Below are positions 34,485 through 42,921 of a stretch of DNA of 64,000 bases, piece by piece (position 1 is the stretch's first letter; each line of letters opens with the position of its first letter). A model generated the notes under the pieces. The model saw only the letters and a list, made by a program, of their open reading frames with translations, searched no databases and was not told where the DNA came from. Made by a program: the position numbers and the translations under genes. The stretch is taken from positions 310,001 through 374,000 of the forward strand of contig NZ_JACGXL010000004.1 in NCBI RefSeq assembly GCF_014138265.1, in the 5' to 3' direction. This DNA is from Dokdonella fugitiva. GTDB lineage: Bacteria > Pseudomonadota > Gammaproteobacteria > Xanthomonadales > Rhodanobacteraceae.

Positions 34485-34946
34485 ATGAGCACGCATACCG
34501 CAACGATCGCCTGGCAACGCGGCGACGCGAGTTTCGCCGACGGCCGCTATTCGCGCCGGCACGAGTGGCGCTTCGACGGCGGCAGCGTCGTCGCCGCCTC
34601 GCCGTCGCCGCACGTCGTGCCCGCGCCATGGTCCGACGCGGGCGCGGTCGATCCCGAGGAGGCCTACGTCGCGGCGATCGCGAGCTGCCACATGCTCTGG
34701 TTCCTCTCGCTCAGCGCCGAGCGCGGGCTCGTCGTCGACACCTATGCGGACGACGCGGTCGGCACGATGGCGCGCATCGCGCCGGGGCGACAGGCGATCA
34801 CCGACGTCGTGCTGCGCCCGCGCATCGCGTTCGCGGGCGCGCAGCCGGACGCGGGCGTCGTGCATGCCCTGCACGAGGCCGCGCACGAACGCTGCTTCAT
34901 CGCGAACTCGGTGAAGACCGCGATCCGCGTCGAGTCGCCCGCATGA
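34485..34946 (+). CDS. OsmC-family peroxiredoxin-like protein
   Basis: Protein of 153 aa of the OsmC/Ohr superfamily, which reduces organic hydroperoxides by a Cys pair. The conserved first Cys lies in PEEAYVAAIASCHMLWFLSL (helix with the EA-x6-SC pattern), and the second in HERCFIANSVKT. The rest of the fold (TIAWQRGDASFADGRYSRRH, DTYADDAVGTM) fits an OsmC rather than an Ohr subtype. The stop overlaps the next cupin gene as ATGA. Confidence 0.88.
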   Translation: MSTHTATIAWQRGDASFADGRYSRRHEWRFDGGSVVAASPSPHVVPAPWSDAGAVDPEEAYVAAIASCHMLWFLSLSAERGLVVDTYADDAVGTMARIAPGRQAITDVVLRPRIAFAGAQPDAGVVHALHEAAHERCFIANSVKTAIRVESPA

Positions 34947-35287
34947 CGGAGCACGGCGCGTCGATCGCTTGCGTGGATGCGCTTGCACGCCTGCCCGGCC
35001 CCGGCGGCGTGCGCTTCGTCGAGGTGTTCCGCCACGGCACGCTGTCGCTCGAGCTGTACGCGCCGCGCGGGCACGACTCGCAACAGCCGCATGCGCGGGA
35101 CGAGCTGTACGTCGTCGTCGAAGGCGACGGCAGTTTCGTCTGCGGCGACGAACGCACGCGCTTCGAGCGCGGCGACGCGCTGTTCGCGCCTGCGGGGCGC
35201 GCGCACCGCTTCGAGGACTTCAGCGACGACCTCGTGGTGTGGGTGATGTTCTACGGCCCCGAGGGCGGCGAGACAGCCACCCGGTAG
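34943..35287 (+). CDS. Small cupin-domain protein
   Basis: Protein of 114 aa forming one cupin barrel. Motif 1 appears as HDSQQPHARDELYVVVEGDG, and motif 2 as GDALFAPAGRAHRFEDFSDD. Metal ligands (two His, one Glu, final His) are plausible. It overlaps osmC by 4 bp, so the pair is translated together, perhaps in a peroxide or electrophile response. Substrate unknown. Confidence 0.83.
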   Translation: MTEHGASIACVDALARLPGPGGVRFVEVFRHGTLSLELYAPRGHDSQQPHARDELYVVVEGDGSFVCGDERTRFERGDALFAPAGRAHRFEDFSDDLVVWVMFYGPEGGETATR

Positions 35288-35362
35288 GCCGGACGCGCGA
35301 CGCGCGGCCGGCGAGCGCGCTAGAGCGAACGGCGCCGGCCGACCTGCGGTCGTCCGGCCTAC
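35284..35362. repeat. Long imperfect inverted repeat between convergent genes
   Basis: GTAGGCCGGACG (35284-35295) and CGTCCGGCCTAC (35351-35362) are perfect 12-bp arms, with a second nested pair (GGCCGGC / GCCGGCC) inside. It fills the gap between the cupin stop and the convergent thioredoxin gene. It may act as a two-way terminator or be a REP-like pair. No T-tract is present. Confidence 0.6.
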
Positions 35363-35372
35363 GAAAGCGTGT

Positions 35373-35873
35373 TCACGGCACCGATGAAACCGGCGGCGCC
35401 ATCGGCAACCCGAGCCGCTCGCGCAACGCGGCCTCGACCGCTTCGGGCGCGTCGCCGCCGACGCGGCGATAGACGATCGCGCCGCTGCGATCGACGAGCA
35501 GCAGGCCGGGCGTGCCCTTGATGCCGTATTGCTCGGCGATCGCATCGCCGTCGCGCACGAGCGTGAACGTCTGGCCGCGCTCGCGCAGTTCGGCGACGGG
35601 ATCGCCGTCGTCCTTGATGTCGATCGCGTAGACGTCGAGCTTCGCCTTGCCCGCCGCATCGTAGACCGCCTGCACGTGCGGCATGAGCGCCTTGCAGTAC
35701 GGGCACCAGGTCGCCCAGAACAACAGCACGGCCGGGCGCTGCAGGTGACCGGGGTCGAAGCGGATCGGACGGCCGTCGGCGCCCTTGCCTTCCCACGGCG
35801 ACGCGCGGGTGGCATCCGCGGCGACGGCACTCGATGCGAACAACAGCGACAGGCAGAACAGCAGCGCACGCAT
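35373..35873 (-). CDS. TlpA/ResA-like exported thioredoxin
   Basis: Protein of 166 aa with a signal peptide (MRALLFCLSLLFASSAVAAD). The active site WATWCPYCKAL (Cys57, Cys60) is a CxxC of thioredoxin type, YGIKGTPGLLLVD supplies the cis-Pro, and LLFWATWC marks a TlpA-like subgroup. It is likely a periplasmic thiol-disulfide reductant or isomerase. GGAG stands 7 nt before the ATG. It is convergent with the osmC-cupin operon. Confidence 0.88.
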   Translation of the reverse strand: MRALLFCLSLLFASSAVAADATRASPWEGKGADGRPIRFDPGHLQRPAVLLFWATWCPYCKALMPHVQAVYDAAGKAKLDVYAIDIKDDGDPVAELRERGQTFTLVRDGDAIAEQYGIKGTPGLLLVDRSGAIVYRRVGGDAPEAVEAALRERLGLPMAPPVSSVP

Positions 35874-36000
35874 GGCGATCTCCGTGACGGGTCTCCCTGC
35901 AGACCGGCACCGCGGCGGATTCCTTGCACAGGCGGGTCGCGACTCGGGTCGGCGGTGGCGACTGCCGAAGCGCAGGCGCGACTCCGGAAAAGCAAAAGCC

Positions 36001-36128
36001 TGAAACACGGAGGACACGGAGTACACGGAGAAAAAGCGCTTCCTTGCCTTGCTTTCTCCGTGTGCTCCGTGTGCTCCGTGTTTCAATCTTCTTTTGTTTT
36101 TCCTTCGTGTCCTTCGTGTTTCAATCTT
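36001..36128. repeat. CACGGAG-type repeat cluster with a large hairpin
   Basis: 36001-36033 contains three tandem ACACGGAG-type units, and 36053-36085 is its near-exact reverse complement (33-bp arms, about 2 mismatches, 19-nt loop). A sister repeat with CCTTCGTG units follows (about 36098-36119), and GTGTTTCAATCTT occurs twice (36078-36090, 36116-36128). Sequences of this kind recur as intergenic repeats in unrelated bacteria. It is relatively AT-rich and non-coding. The rest of 35874-36149 shows nothing else. Confidence 0.75.
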
Positions 36129-36149
36129 TCGCCTTTCCGCGCGAAGCCC

Positions 36150-37166
36150 TCACCCCGCGAACTCGTCCGGCGTGATGCGCAGGTCGAGGCGGCGGTCGCG
36201 GCGCAGCAAGCGGATCGTCGCCGTGCGCGCGATCGCGTCGGCGCCGAGCGCGCGATGCAGCGCGTCGATGCCGTCGACCGTGGCGCCCTCGAACGCGACG
36301 ACGATGTCGCCGACCTCGACGCCCGCGCGCGCGGCCGCGCTGCCGGACGCGACTTCCATGACGCGAATCGCCGCATCGGAGGCGAGTTCGAACCAGCGCA
36401 CGTAGCGGCGCGGCAGGCGCAGGTTCTGCGCGCCGAGGCCTAGCGATGCGCGACGCACGCGACCGTGGCGCATGAGCTCGGTCACGACCTGGTTCGCGGT
36501 GTCGATCGAGGTCGCGAAACAGATGCCCTGCGCGCCGGCGATGATCGCGGTGTTGACGCCGATCACGCGCCCGTTCGCGTCGAGCAGCGGTCCGCCGGAA
36601 TTGCCGGGGTTGAGCGCGGCGTCGGTCTGGATCACGTCCTCGATGAGCCGTCCGCCGGTCGCGCGCAGGCTGCGGCCGAGCGCGCTGACGACGCCCGCGG
36701 TGACCGTGCAGGCGAAGCCGAGCGGGTTGCCGATCGCGATCGCGAGCTGGCCGACGCGGATCCCGCGCGCCGAGCCGAGCGGCAGCACCGGCAGCGCCTT
36801 CGGCGCGGACACGCGCAGCAGCGCGAGGTCGGTGTGCGGATCCTCGCCGATGAGGTCGGCCGTGAACGCCTGCCCCGCGGTGGTCGTCACCTCGATGCGC
36901 CGCGCGCGATGCACGACGTGCGAATTGGTGAGGATGAGGCCGTCGGGCGTGAACAGGAAACCGGAACCGCCGCCGCCGGGCAGCGCGCGGCCCGCCTCGT
37001 CGACGCGGTCGGACACGCCGATCGCGACGACCGCGGACGCAGCCGCGTCGACGACGCCGGTGACGACGCGCGAGTACGCGTCGAGGGCGACGGTGTCGAC
37101 GGCCGGGGACGCGTCGCCGTCGGGAAGCGGCGCCGTGGCGCCATCGGGGAATTCGCTGTCGAGCAT
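36150..37166 (-). CDS. HtrA/DegP-like trypsin-type serine protease with PDZ domain
   Basis: Protein of 338 aa. The trypsin-like domain has the full triad: LTNSHVVH (His), HTDLALLRV (Asp) and NPGNSGGPLLDANG (Ser). One PDZ domain follows (RVMEVASGSAAARAGVEVGD, then IVVAFEGATVDG). Unlike DegP/DegS it shows no signal peptide or membrane anchor; the start MLDSEFPDGATAPLPDG is acidic, so either it is cytoplasmic or an upstream start is missed. It lies 58 bp after the TonB receptor gene on the same strand. Confidence 0.87.
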   Translation of the reverse strand: MLDSEFPDGATAPLPDGDASPAVDTVALDAYSRVVTGVVDAAASAVVAIGVSDRVDEAGRALPGGGGSGFLFTPDGLILTNSHVVHRARRIEVTTTAGQAFTADLIGEDPHTDLALLRVSAPKALPVLPLGSARGIRVGQLAIAIGNPLGFACTVTAGVVSALGRSLRATGGRLIEDVIQTDAALNPGNSGGPLLDANGRVIGVNTAIIAGAQGICFATSIDTANQVVTELMRHGRVRRASLGLGAQNLRLPRRYVRWFELASDAAIRVMEVASGSAAARAGVEVGDIVVAFEGATVDGIDALHRALGADAIARTATIRLLRRDRRLDLRITPDEFAG

Positions 37167-37183
37167 CGCGCGGAGATGGGGCC

Positions 37184-37212
37184 GGCGGCGCGCGGCTCAA
37201 GCCGCGGCCGCC
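37184..37212. terminator. GC-rich hairpin between the TonB receptor and HtrA genes
   Basis: GGCGGCGCGCGGC, a TCAA loop and GCCGCGGCCGCC form an almost perfect hairpin 12 bp after the receptor stop. With no T-tract it may attenuate read-through into the protease gene rather than fully terminate. Confidence 0.4.
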
Positions 37213-37224
37213 CCGCAAGGCGCG

Positions 37225-39963
37225 TCAGCCGCCCTTCTTGCCCGCGCCGAAGTGGTAGTCGAACTGCAGCCACCACTGGCGTCCGTACGCGTCGTACCAG
37301 CCGGCCGAGTAGTTCGGCCAGCCCGCGCTCTTGTCGACCGGGCTCGAGTTGCGCAGGTTGTTCACCGCGAGCATCACGTGCGCGCGATCGCCGATGTCGT
37401 AGCCGACGCTGCCGTTGAACAGGGTGTAGGCGCTGCGCAAGCCGGAGTAGTCGTTCTTCGGGATGCGGCCCCAGCGCGTGCCGTCGATCGTCGCGCTCCA
37501 ATTGCCGCGGCTCCAGCCGACCGACGCGTCGACCTTGGTGCGCCAGTCGCTCTGGTAGGCGAGGTCGTTGAGGTAGTCGCGCACCGGATCGCCGGGAAAC
37601 TGCTGGTAGTCGTGGCCGAGCACGTGCGTGTAGCCGGCGTGGAGCTGGAACTTGCCGTAGCCGTCGGTCGCGATGCGGTAGTTCGCGGCGAGGTCGATGC
37701 CGTGCGTGCGCTCGGTCGCCGCGTTGACCGGGCTCAGCAGCAGGTTCGTCACCTGGTTCGGGTTGACGGCCGCGTCGGCGGGATTGCGCACGACGCGCGC
37801 GATCGCGTCGCGGCAGATCTGCGAGTCGCGGTCGATCGGCGTGCCGTCCTGCGCCTCGCCGAGCAGGCAGTCGGCCTCGGTCGCGAGGATCTGGTTCTCG
37901 TCGAGGTTGGTCACCTCGTCGCGGATGCGGATGCGGTAGTAGTCGAGCGAGACGTCGAAGCCGCCGCCGGGCGACCACACCAGTCCGTAGGTGAAGGATT
38001 TGCCGCGCTCGGGCAGCAGCTCGGTGCTGCCGGACTGGGCGAAGTTCATGTTGTAGAAGATGTCGCAGCTGTCGTACGGCTGGCCCGACAGGCGGCACTG
38101 GTAGTCGTCGGTCACGCTCGGGATGTAGCCGGTCGTGTTGCGCGCGAACAGGTAGTTCATGTCCGGCGCGCGGAACGAGGTCGCGTAGGTACTGCGCAGC
38201 AGCAGGCTCTCGAACGGCCGGTACTCGAGGCCGAGGTTGTAGGTGTTCTTCGAGATGTCCTTGTCGGCGTAGCTGTAGGCGTCGTGCCGGCCCGCGAGGG
38301 TCGCGTTGAGCTGCGAGAAGATCGGCACGTTGAGCTCGAAACCCGCCGCGTAACGATCGCGCGTGCCGAAGTCGGTCTCGGCGCCGGTCACGTGCCAGAT
38401 CGCGCCCGCGTCGATGCGCGGGTCGGGCGTGTTGCGGTAGCCCTGGCGGCCGACCTCGACGACGCCGGCGAAGCCGAGCGGTCCCGCGGGCAGCTGCAGC
38501 AGGTCGCCGTTGACCGAAAAGCTGACGTTCTCGGTCCACGCCTTGTCGCGCTCGCGCGTGTAGGTGCTGAAGCTGCGGAACTGCTCCGGCGTGACCGCCC
38601 GCAGGAACTGCGCCGGGTCCGCGTTGTAGGACGGGTACTCGTCGCCCTCGAACTCGTGCGTGCCGGTCTGCGGGCCTAGGAAGAAGTCGTCGACGTTGGC
38701 GAGGAAACGCGAGATGCCCTGGTCGCTGACGTAGTCGGAACGGTTCGCCGAGGCTTCGTAGTGCCAGTCGGACGCGCCGAACGTGCCGCGCGCGCCGAAC
38801 GTGAAATCGGTCGCGTGCTGCAGGAACGTGCGCGCGCTGCGTTCGCGCCCGCCGATCTCCTCCGGCGTGAGCACGCGCGTCCAGGTCTCGAGGCGGCCGG
38901 TCGCCTCGTTCCAGAACGCCGCCGGCGACGACCACGCGGGCGCACGCACGGTCGTCGCGATCTTCGAGAAGCCGTACAGCGCGTCGGCGAACAGCTCGGT
39001 CGTGTCGTTGAGCGCGTAGTGCAGGCTCGCGTAGCCGTTGGCGAGCTTCTTGCGCGTCTGGATCGTGCGGTTGCTGTAGTAGTGGTCGCTGCTGCAGTAG
39101 CTGCCGTCGTAGCGCGGGTTCTGGAAGCTCGTGAGGCTGCCGTCCAGGAGCTGGCCGAGCGCGTCGCAGCCGGCGCCGGGCAGGTCGTAGTAGTCGCGCG
39201 ACACCGGATCGCGGATCGCGAGGATCGGCGCCGGCACGTCGTCCGGCGTGGTGTAGCGCGTGTAGCTGTCGGTGAGGCGGCGATCGCCGTAGAAGATCGG
39301 CTCGCGCTGGGTCAGTTCGAGGCCGAACACGCCGGACAGGTCGCCCCAGCTGCCGCCGCCGATGAGCTGCACGCGCTGGTTGTCGCCGCCACCCTGCTGC
39401 GTGCCGCCGACCCTGACGCTGACGTCGAGCCCTTCGTGCTGCTGCTTGAGCACGATGTTGACGACGCCGGCGATCGCATCCGAACCGTACACCGCGGACG
39501 CGCTGCCGCTGAGGATCTCGATGCGGTCGATCATCACGCTCGGGATGTTGGCGAGGTCGACCGCGTTGACCGAGCCGTTGTAGGCGATCGGATAATCGGC
39601 GACGCGGTGGCCGTTGACGAGCACGAGCGTGTGGTTCGGCCCGAGGCCGCGCAGGTTGAGCACGTTGGCCGCCGGCGTGAACGTGCTGCCGAAGTCCTCG
39701 CCCTGCACGCTGCCGGTGTTCTGCGTGACCTGGGTCAGCACGTCGAACACGCTGCGGAAGCCGCCGGCGTCGATGTCCGAACCCTTGATCGTGATGACCG
39801 GCGCCGGCCCCTCGACCTGCGCGCGCGGGATGCGCGAGCCGGTGACGGTGATCTGCTCGAGCTGGTTCGTTTGCGCGGGCACCTGGGTGTCGTCCTGGGC
39901 GAACGCGAGCAGCGGCAGCAAGGCGGCGGCCAGCGCGGTGCGGCGGAATGCGGTGTGCTTCAT
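37225..39963 (-). CDS. TonB-dependent outer-membrane receptor
   Basis: Receptor of 912 aa with a signal peptide (MKHTAFRRTALAAALLPLLA, then FA-Q). LEQITVTGSRIPR at about 36 is a TonB-box-like start. The plug domain at about 50-170 contains VFDVLTQVTQN, NVLNLRGLGPNHTLVLVNGH and IEILSGSASAVYGSDAIAGV. A 22-strand barrel follows to WWLQFDYHF. It ends GAGKKGG, seven residues past the usual final aromatic. The substrate is unknown. A MetJ-box-like dyad at its promoter hints at sulfur- or methionine-linked control. No ExbB/ExbD/TonB is nearby. Confidence 0.93.
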   Translation of the reverse strand: MKHTAFRRTALAAALLPLLAFAQDDTQVPAQTNQLEQITVTGSRIPRAQVEGPAPVITIKGSDIDAGGFRSVFDVLTQVTQNTGSVQGEDFGSTFTPAANVLNLRGLGPNHTLVLVNGHRVADYPIAYNGSVNAVDLANIPSVMIDRIEILSGSASAVYGSDAIAGVVNIVLKQQHEGLDVSVRVGGTQQGGGDNQRVQLIGGGSWGDLSGVFGLELTQREPIFYGDRRLTDSYTRYTTPDDVPAPILAIRDPVSRDYYDLPGAGCDALGQLLDGSLTSFQNPRYDGSYCSSDHYYSNRTIQTRKKLANGYASLHYALNDTTELFADALYGFSKIATTVRAPAWSSPAAFWNEATGRLETWTRVLTPEEIGGRERSARTFLQHATDFTFGARGTFGASDWHYEASANRSDYVSDQGISRFLANVDDFFLGPQTGTHEFEGDEYPSYNADPAQFLRAVTPEQFRSFSTYTRERDKAWTENVSFSVNGDLLQLPAGPLGFAGVVEVGRQGYRNTPDPRIDAGAIWHVTGAETDFGTRDRYAAGFELNVPIFSQLNATLAGRHDAYSYADKDISKNTYNLGLEYRPFESLLLRSTYATSFRAPDMNYLFARNTTGYIPSVTDDYQCRLSGQPYDSCDIFYNMNFAQSGSTELLPERGKSFTYGLVWSPGGGFDVSLDYYRIRIRDEVTNLDENQILATEADCLLGEAQDGTPIDRDSQICRDAIARVVRNPADAAVNPNQVTNLLLSPVNAATERTHGIDLAANYRIATDGYGKFQLHAGYTHVLGHDYQQFPGDPVRDYLNDLAYQSDWRTKVDASVGWSRGNWSATIDGTRWGRIPKNDYSGLRSAYTLFNGSVGYDIGDRAHVMLAVNNLRNSSPVDKSAGWPNYSAGWYDAYGRQWWLQFDYHFGAGKKGG

Positions 39964-40066
39964 GTTTCGGGATCCCCAGGGTGGGCGACGGACGGGCCGG
40001 AGCGATCCGGGGCATCGGCCGGCGAGGCGGTACGGGACGCGCGATGCGACGTCGCGCACGAGCAAC

Positions 40067-40084
40067 GGACGTATAGACGTCTAT
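40067..40084. promoter_or_regulatory. MetJ-box-like dyad at the TonB-receptor promoter
   Basis: GGACGTATAGACGTCT (40067-40082) is a GGACGT-N4-ACGTCT dyad and contains the perfect palindrome ATAGACGTCTAT (40073-40084). It matches 14 of 16 positions of two tandem AGACGTCT boxes. It lies right after the -10-like box, covering the predicted start site, as in front of cysJ. Confidence 0.55.
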
Positions 40085-40091
40085 TCGGCGG

Positions 40092-40099
40092 ACGATAGC
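40092..40099 (-). promoter_or_regulatory. -10-like GCTATCGT box for the TonB receptor
   Basis: On the minus strand GCTATCGT fits GCTAnnnT. The predicted start is about 40085, so the leader would be near 122 nt and would begin in the dyad at 40067-40084. Confidence 0.4.
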
Positions 40100-40245
40100 A
40101 CGCGCCTCGACGGCCACGCAAATGACCGTGCATGCGTCACATATTCGCGCCTGCGCCGATTGCGCGATCGGCACGCGGGCTGCGCCGCGCACGATTGCGG
40201 GCGACGGTGTCCGAAGGGCGAGGCGCCGGCCGCGCTCCTCGCTTG

Positions 40246-40806
40246 CTACGCGCCCGGCTCGCGCGGCGGCGGCACGGCCTCGTCGCGCGCGACGGCCTTC
40301 GCGCCGCGCGACTCGTGCAGCAGGATACCGGCGTAGTAGGCGACGTAGTACGCGATGAGCAGGCCGAACAGCGCGAAGGTGAGTGGGCTGCGCTGGAACG
40401 CCGAGAACGGATCGGCGCCGGCCGCGCGCGCGCCGTCGAACGCGGGCGCGATCACGAACCATCGATACGCGAGCCGGCCGAGCAGCAGCGCGGACAGGAC
40501 CAACCCGATGCCGCCGTGCGGCGTGTAGCTGCGCCCCTGCGGCGTCGTCTCGAACGTGGTCAGGCGCAGGCCGAGCACGGCGAGCGCCGCGCCGCCGGCG
40601 AAGCCGAGCGTGAGCGCGAGCGCCATCGACGGATCGTGCGAGCCGCGCAGCATGAGCATCGCCCCGACCACGCCGAGGATCGCGATGCGCACCTTCATCC
40701 GCGCCGGCTGCACCGGCTGGCGGCCGAACAGGCGGCGGAAGCGCCGGTAGAGCATGAAGGCCAGCAGCATCGCGAAGCCCGCCGGGGCGAGGGCGGTCGG
40801 TGTCAT
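40246..40806 (-). CDS. Multi-pass membrane protein, unknown (CcdC/DUF1453-like?)
   Basis: Protein of 186 aa with about five hydrophobic segments, beginning MTPTALAPAGFAMLLAFMLY, then RRFRRLFGRQ and IAILGVVGAMLMLRG. A cytosolic tail rich in Lys, Arg and Glu ends the protein. The pattern of helices and the YRRFRRLFGRQ loop loosely recall CcdC/DUF1453 proteins, but that is a guess. GAGGAG lies 5 nt before the ATG, and GCTAGAGT lies 48 nt upstream. Confidence 0.68.
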   Translation of the reverse strand: MTPTALAPAGFAMLLAFMLYRRFRRLFGRQPVQPARMKVRIAILGVVGAMLMLRGSHDPSMALALTLGFAGGAALAVLGLRLTTFETTPQGRSYTPHGGIGLVLSALLLGRLAYRWFVIAPAFDGARAAGADPFSAFQRSPLTFALFGLLIAYYVAYYAGILLHESRGAKAVARDEAVPPPREPGA

Positions 40807-41012
40807 GGCATCTCCTCGGTCGCCGCCCGCGGACGTGCGCGGGCGCATGGGCCGACTCTAGCAAGTGTGACGGGCGACACATCGGCCGAAAGTGCCAAGG
40901 AATGGCAGTTCCACCCGCCTGCGCCGGGCCGGAGGGCCTTGTGGCGACCCCTCCGGCCGTGGCATGCCCCTTGCTTGAGGTTCAGCGACACACGACGACC
41001 AAACGGCTCGAC

Positions 41013-41510
41013 ATGCTGGCCACGATGGATTCCTTCGAAACGCTCTGCGGCGACCGCAACCCTCCTGCGACGGTCGCGCCGGCCTCCGGCCGCGCCCTGC
41101 AGTGGCGCACGCGTTACGACGGCCTCGTCACGGTCGCCTACATCGGCAGCAAGGCGGTCGCCGGGATCTCCGGTCCGTGGTCGGGCAAGTACGCGCTGAC
41201 CTGGTGGGAACGCCCGATGCCCGCGCGCGAACTCGAGCTGCACGATTCGCTCGGTTCGGCCCAGCGCGAAGTCGAGGAATGGGCGCTGCGCACCGGCGAC
41301 GACTACATCCTGCCGCTGCCGGCGCAGGCCGCGCACGCGGCGCCGCGCACCGACGGGGCCCAGGGCCCGCGCAAGTCCGGCCTGTTCGACCGCCTGCGCG
41401 CGCTGCTGCCGCTGCAGCCGTCGACGAGCGAGAAGATCGAGCGCCTGCGCCGCGAGCGCGTGCAGGACGATGCCGACCTCGGCGACCTGCGCTTCGCCGC
41501 GAACGAATGA
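41013..41510 (+). CDS. Hypothetical protein
   Basis: Protein of 165 aa without a signal peptide or membrane segment. The N-terminal half WRTRYDGLVTVAYIGSKAVA, GISGPWSGKYALTWWERPMP looks like a small beta-rich domain. After a Pro/Ala-rich linker a charged helical tail follows (SEKIERLRRERVQDDADLGD). I do not recognise it. A second ATG at 41025 is possible. It sits alone between a membrane protein and an exported beta-helix gene. Confidence 0.6.
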   Translation: MLATMDSFETLCGDRNPPATVAPASGRALQWRTRYDGLVTVAYIGSKAVAGISGPWSGKYALTWWERPMPARELELHDSLGSAQREVEEWALRTGDDYILPLPAQAAHAAPRTDGAQGPRKSGLFDRLRALLPLQPSTSEKIERLRRERVQDDADLGDLRFAANE

Positions 41511-41537
41511 CCCGGGCGGCGTCCCGCCGCCCTGCCC

Positions 41538-42809
41538 TCACGCTTGATCGAACCCGTCGCGGAAGATCGCATCGACGGGGCGCTCGTACGCGCCGAGATC
41601 GACGCCCGCGCCTTGCGGTCGCGGTTGCCCCTCGATGTCGCGGCCCGGCGCGAGCACGCTGCTGCCCGCGTCGATCGCCGCCGCGCCCGCACGCAGGTGC
41701 AGGTCGAACGGCGGTCCGGGCTGCCCGTCGGCGAGGTCGATGACCGTGTTGTTGACGATGCGCGAGTCGCGCATGCCGTAGAAGCTGATGCCGTGCCAGT
41801 GGTCGGTGATCACGACGTTGTTCTCGACCACCCAGTTCACGAACAGACCGTCGAAGCAGCCGATGCCCTGCAAGGTGCCGCGCAACGGATTGCCGGGGTC
41901 CTCGGCGTTGATGAACAGGCTGCCGCGCAGGACCACGTCGCGCACCTCGCCGGTGCCGACCTGGCCGTCGCTGCCGATCGACCAGCTCTGGAAGCCGTCG
42001 TCGTGGTTGGCGTCGAGTTCGTCGCCGATGTAGTCGTTCTCGATCGTGTTGTACTCGAACACGTCGCCGTCGCCGAGCCCGCGCAGGCCGTCGGCGGAGA
42101 ACCCGTCGACGACGTTGCGGCGGATGCGCGCGTCGACGCCGTCCACGCCGATGCCGAAGCGCACGTTGCGCACGCTGCAGTCGTGCACGTCGACGCGGTC
42201 GCCGCCGACGTAGATGCCGTCGGAGGCGAGGTCGATCCACTCGTTCGCGCCCCACGCGGACGCGTCGGCGACGCTGTAGAGCGTGCAGTGGTCGACGTCG
42301 ACGTCCCAACTCGGCCCGGTCCAGCCGTGGTTCTCGATACTGAGCATCGTCAGCGGTTCGTTGGTCGGCGCGAACGACGGGCTCACGACGAGGTCGCGCA
42401 GGATCCAGTTCTGCGCCGAACGCACGAGCACGCTGCGGATGCGCGGGCTCTGACCCGGCTGCGCGGCGATCGTGATCGGCGCGCTGTTGTACGCGTCGGC
42501 GACGACGAGGTCGCCGTGGTAGCCGCTGCGCAGCCAGATCGTGTCGCCCGCGCGCACGGGCGCGCCGGCGTTCACCGTCACGAGCGTCATGCCCGGCACG
42601 TACGGATACGAAGGCCAGTCGCGCGTCTCGACGAGGCCGTCGTCGAACACCGCCTGGAGCGAACGCCACGGCTGCGCCGCGCTGCCGTTGCCGGCGTCGC
42701 TGCCGTGATCGGGGTCGACGTAGAAGTCGTTCGCCGCGGCGAATGGCGCGGTGCAGAGCAGGATGGCGAGGGCAGCGATGCGCACGGCACGGCTCCGGGA
42801 TACCGACAT
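41538..42809 (-). CDS. Exported right-handed beta-helix protein with terminal FRDGFDQA tag
   Basis: Protein of 423 aa with a signal peptide (RSRAVRIAALAILLCTAPFA, AAN). The mature start DFYVDPDHGSDAGNGSAAQP, then WRSLQAVFDDG, is the usual entry of pectate-lyase-like beta-helices. Repeats continue through NVVDGFSADGLRGLGDGDVF and IVNNTVIDLADGQ, and AAIDAGSSVLAPGRDIEGQP, then RPQGAGVDLGAYE, is the standard closing module. It ends VDAIFRDGFDQA, the tag shared with other exported proteins here. It is possibly a polysaccharide-binding or lyase-like surface protein; no catalytic residues could be assigned. Confidence 0.82.
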   Translation of the reverse strand: MSVSRSRAVRIAALAILLCTAPFAAANDFYVDPDHGSDAGNGSAAQPWRSLQAVFDDGLVETRDWPSYPYVPGMTLVTVNAGAPVRAGDTIWLRSGYHGDLVVADAYNSAPITIAAQPGQSPRIRSVLVRSAQNWILRDLVVSPSFAPTNEPLTMLSIENHGWTGPSWDVDVDHCTLYSVADASAWGANEWIDLASDGIYVGGDRVDVHDCSVRNVRFGIGVDGVDARIRRNVVDGFSADGLRGLGDGDVFEYNTIENDYIGDELDANHDDGFQSWSIGSDGQVGTGEVRDVVLRGSLFINAEDPGNPLRGTLQGIGCFDGLFVNWVVENNVVITDHWHGISFYGMRDSRIVNNTVIDLADGQPGPPFDLHLRAGAAAIDAGSSVLAPGRDIEGQPRPQGAGVDLGAYERPVDAIFRDGFDQA

Positions 42810-42921
42810 CGCATCATCGCAGCCGGCGCGGACGCGCGGCGCGACGGAATGCACGGAAATGCAGCACGAACGCGTCCGGCAGGGCGCACCCCGTGCGCGA
42901 CCGCATCCCGTGGACCGTGCC

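Noticed and set aside
36887-40882. A 1331-codon minus-strand frame overlapping the TonB receptor
   Set aside because: It is a shadow of the receptor and protease genes; its translation is low-complexity Arg-rich with no motif, and the receptor frame has a signal peptide, plug and barrel.
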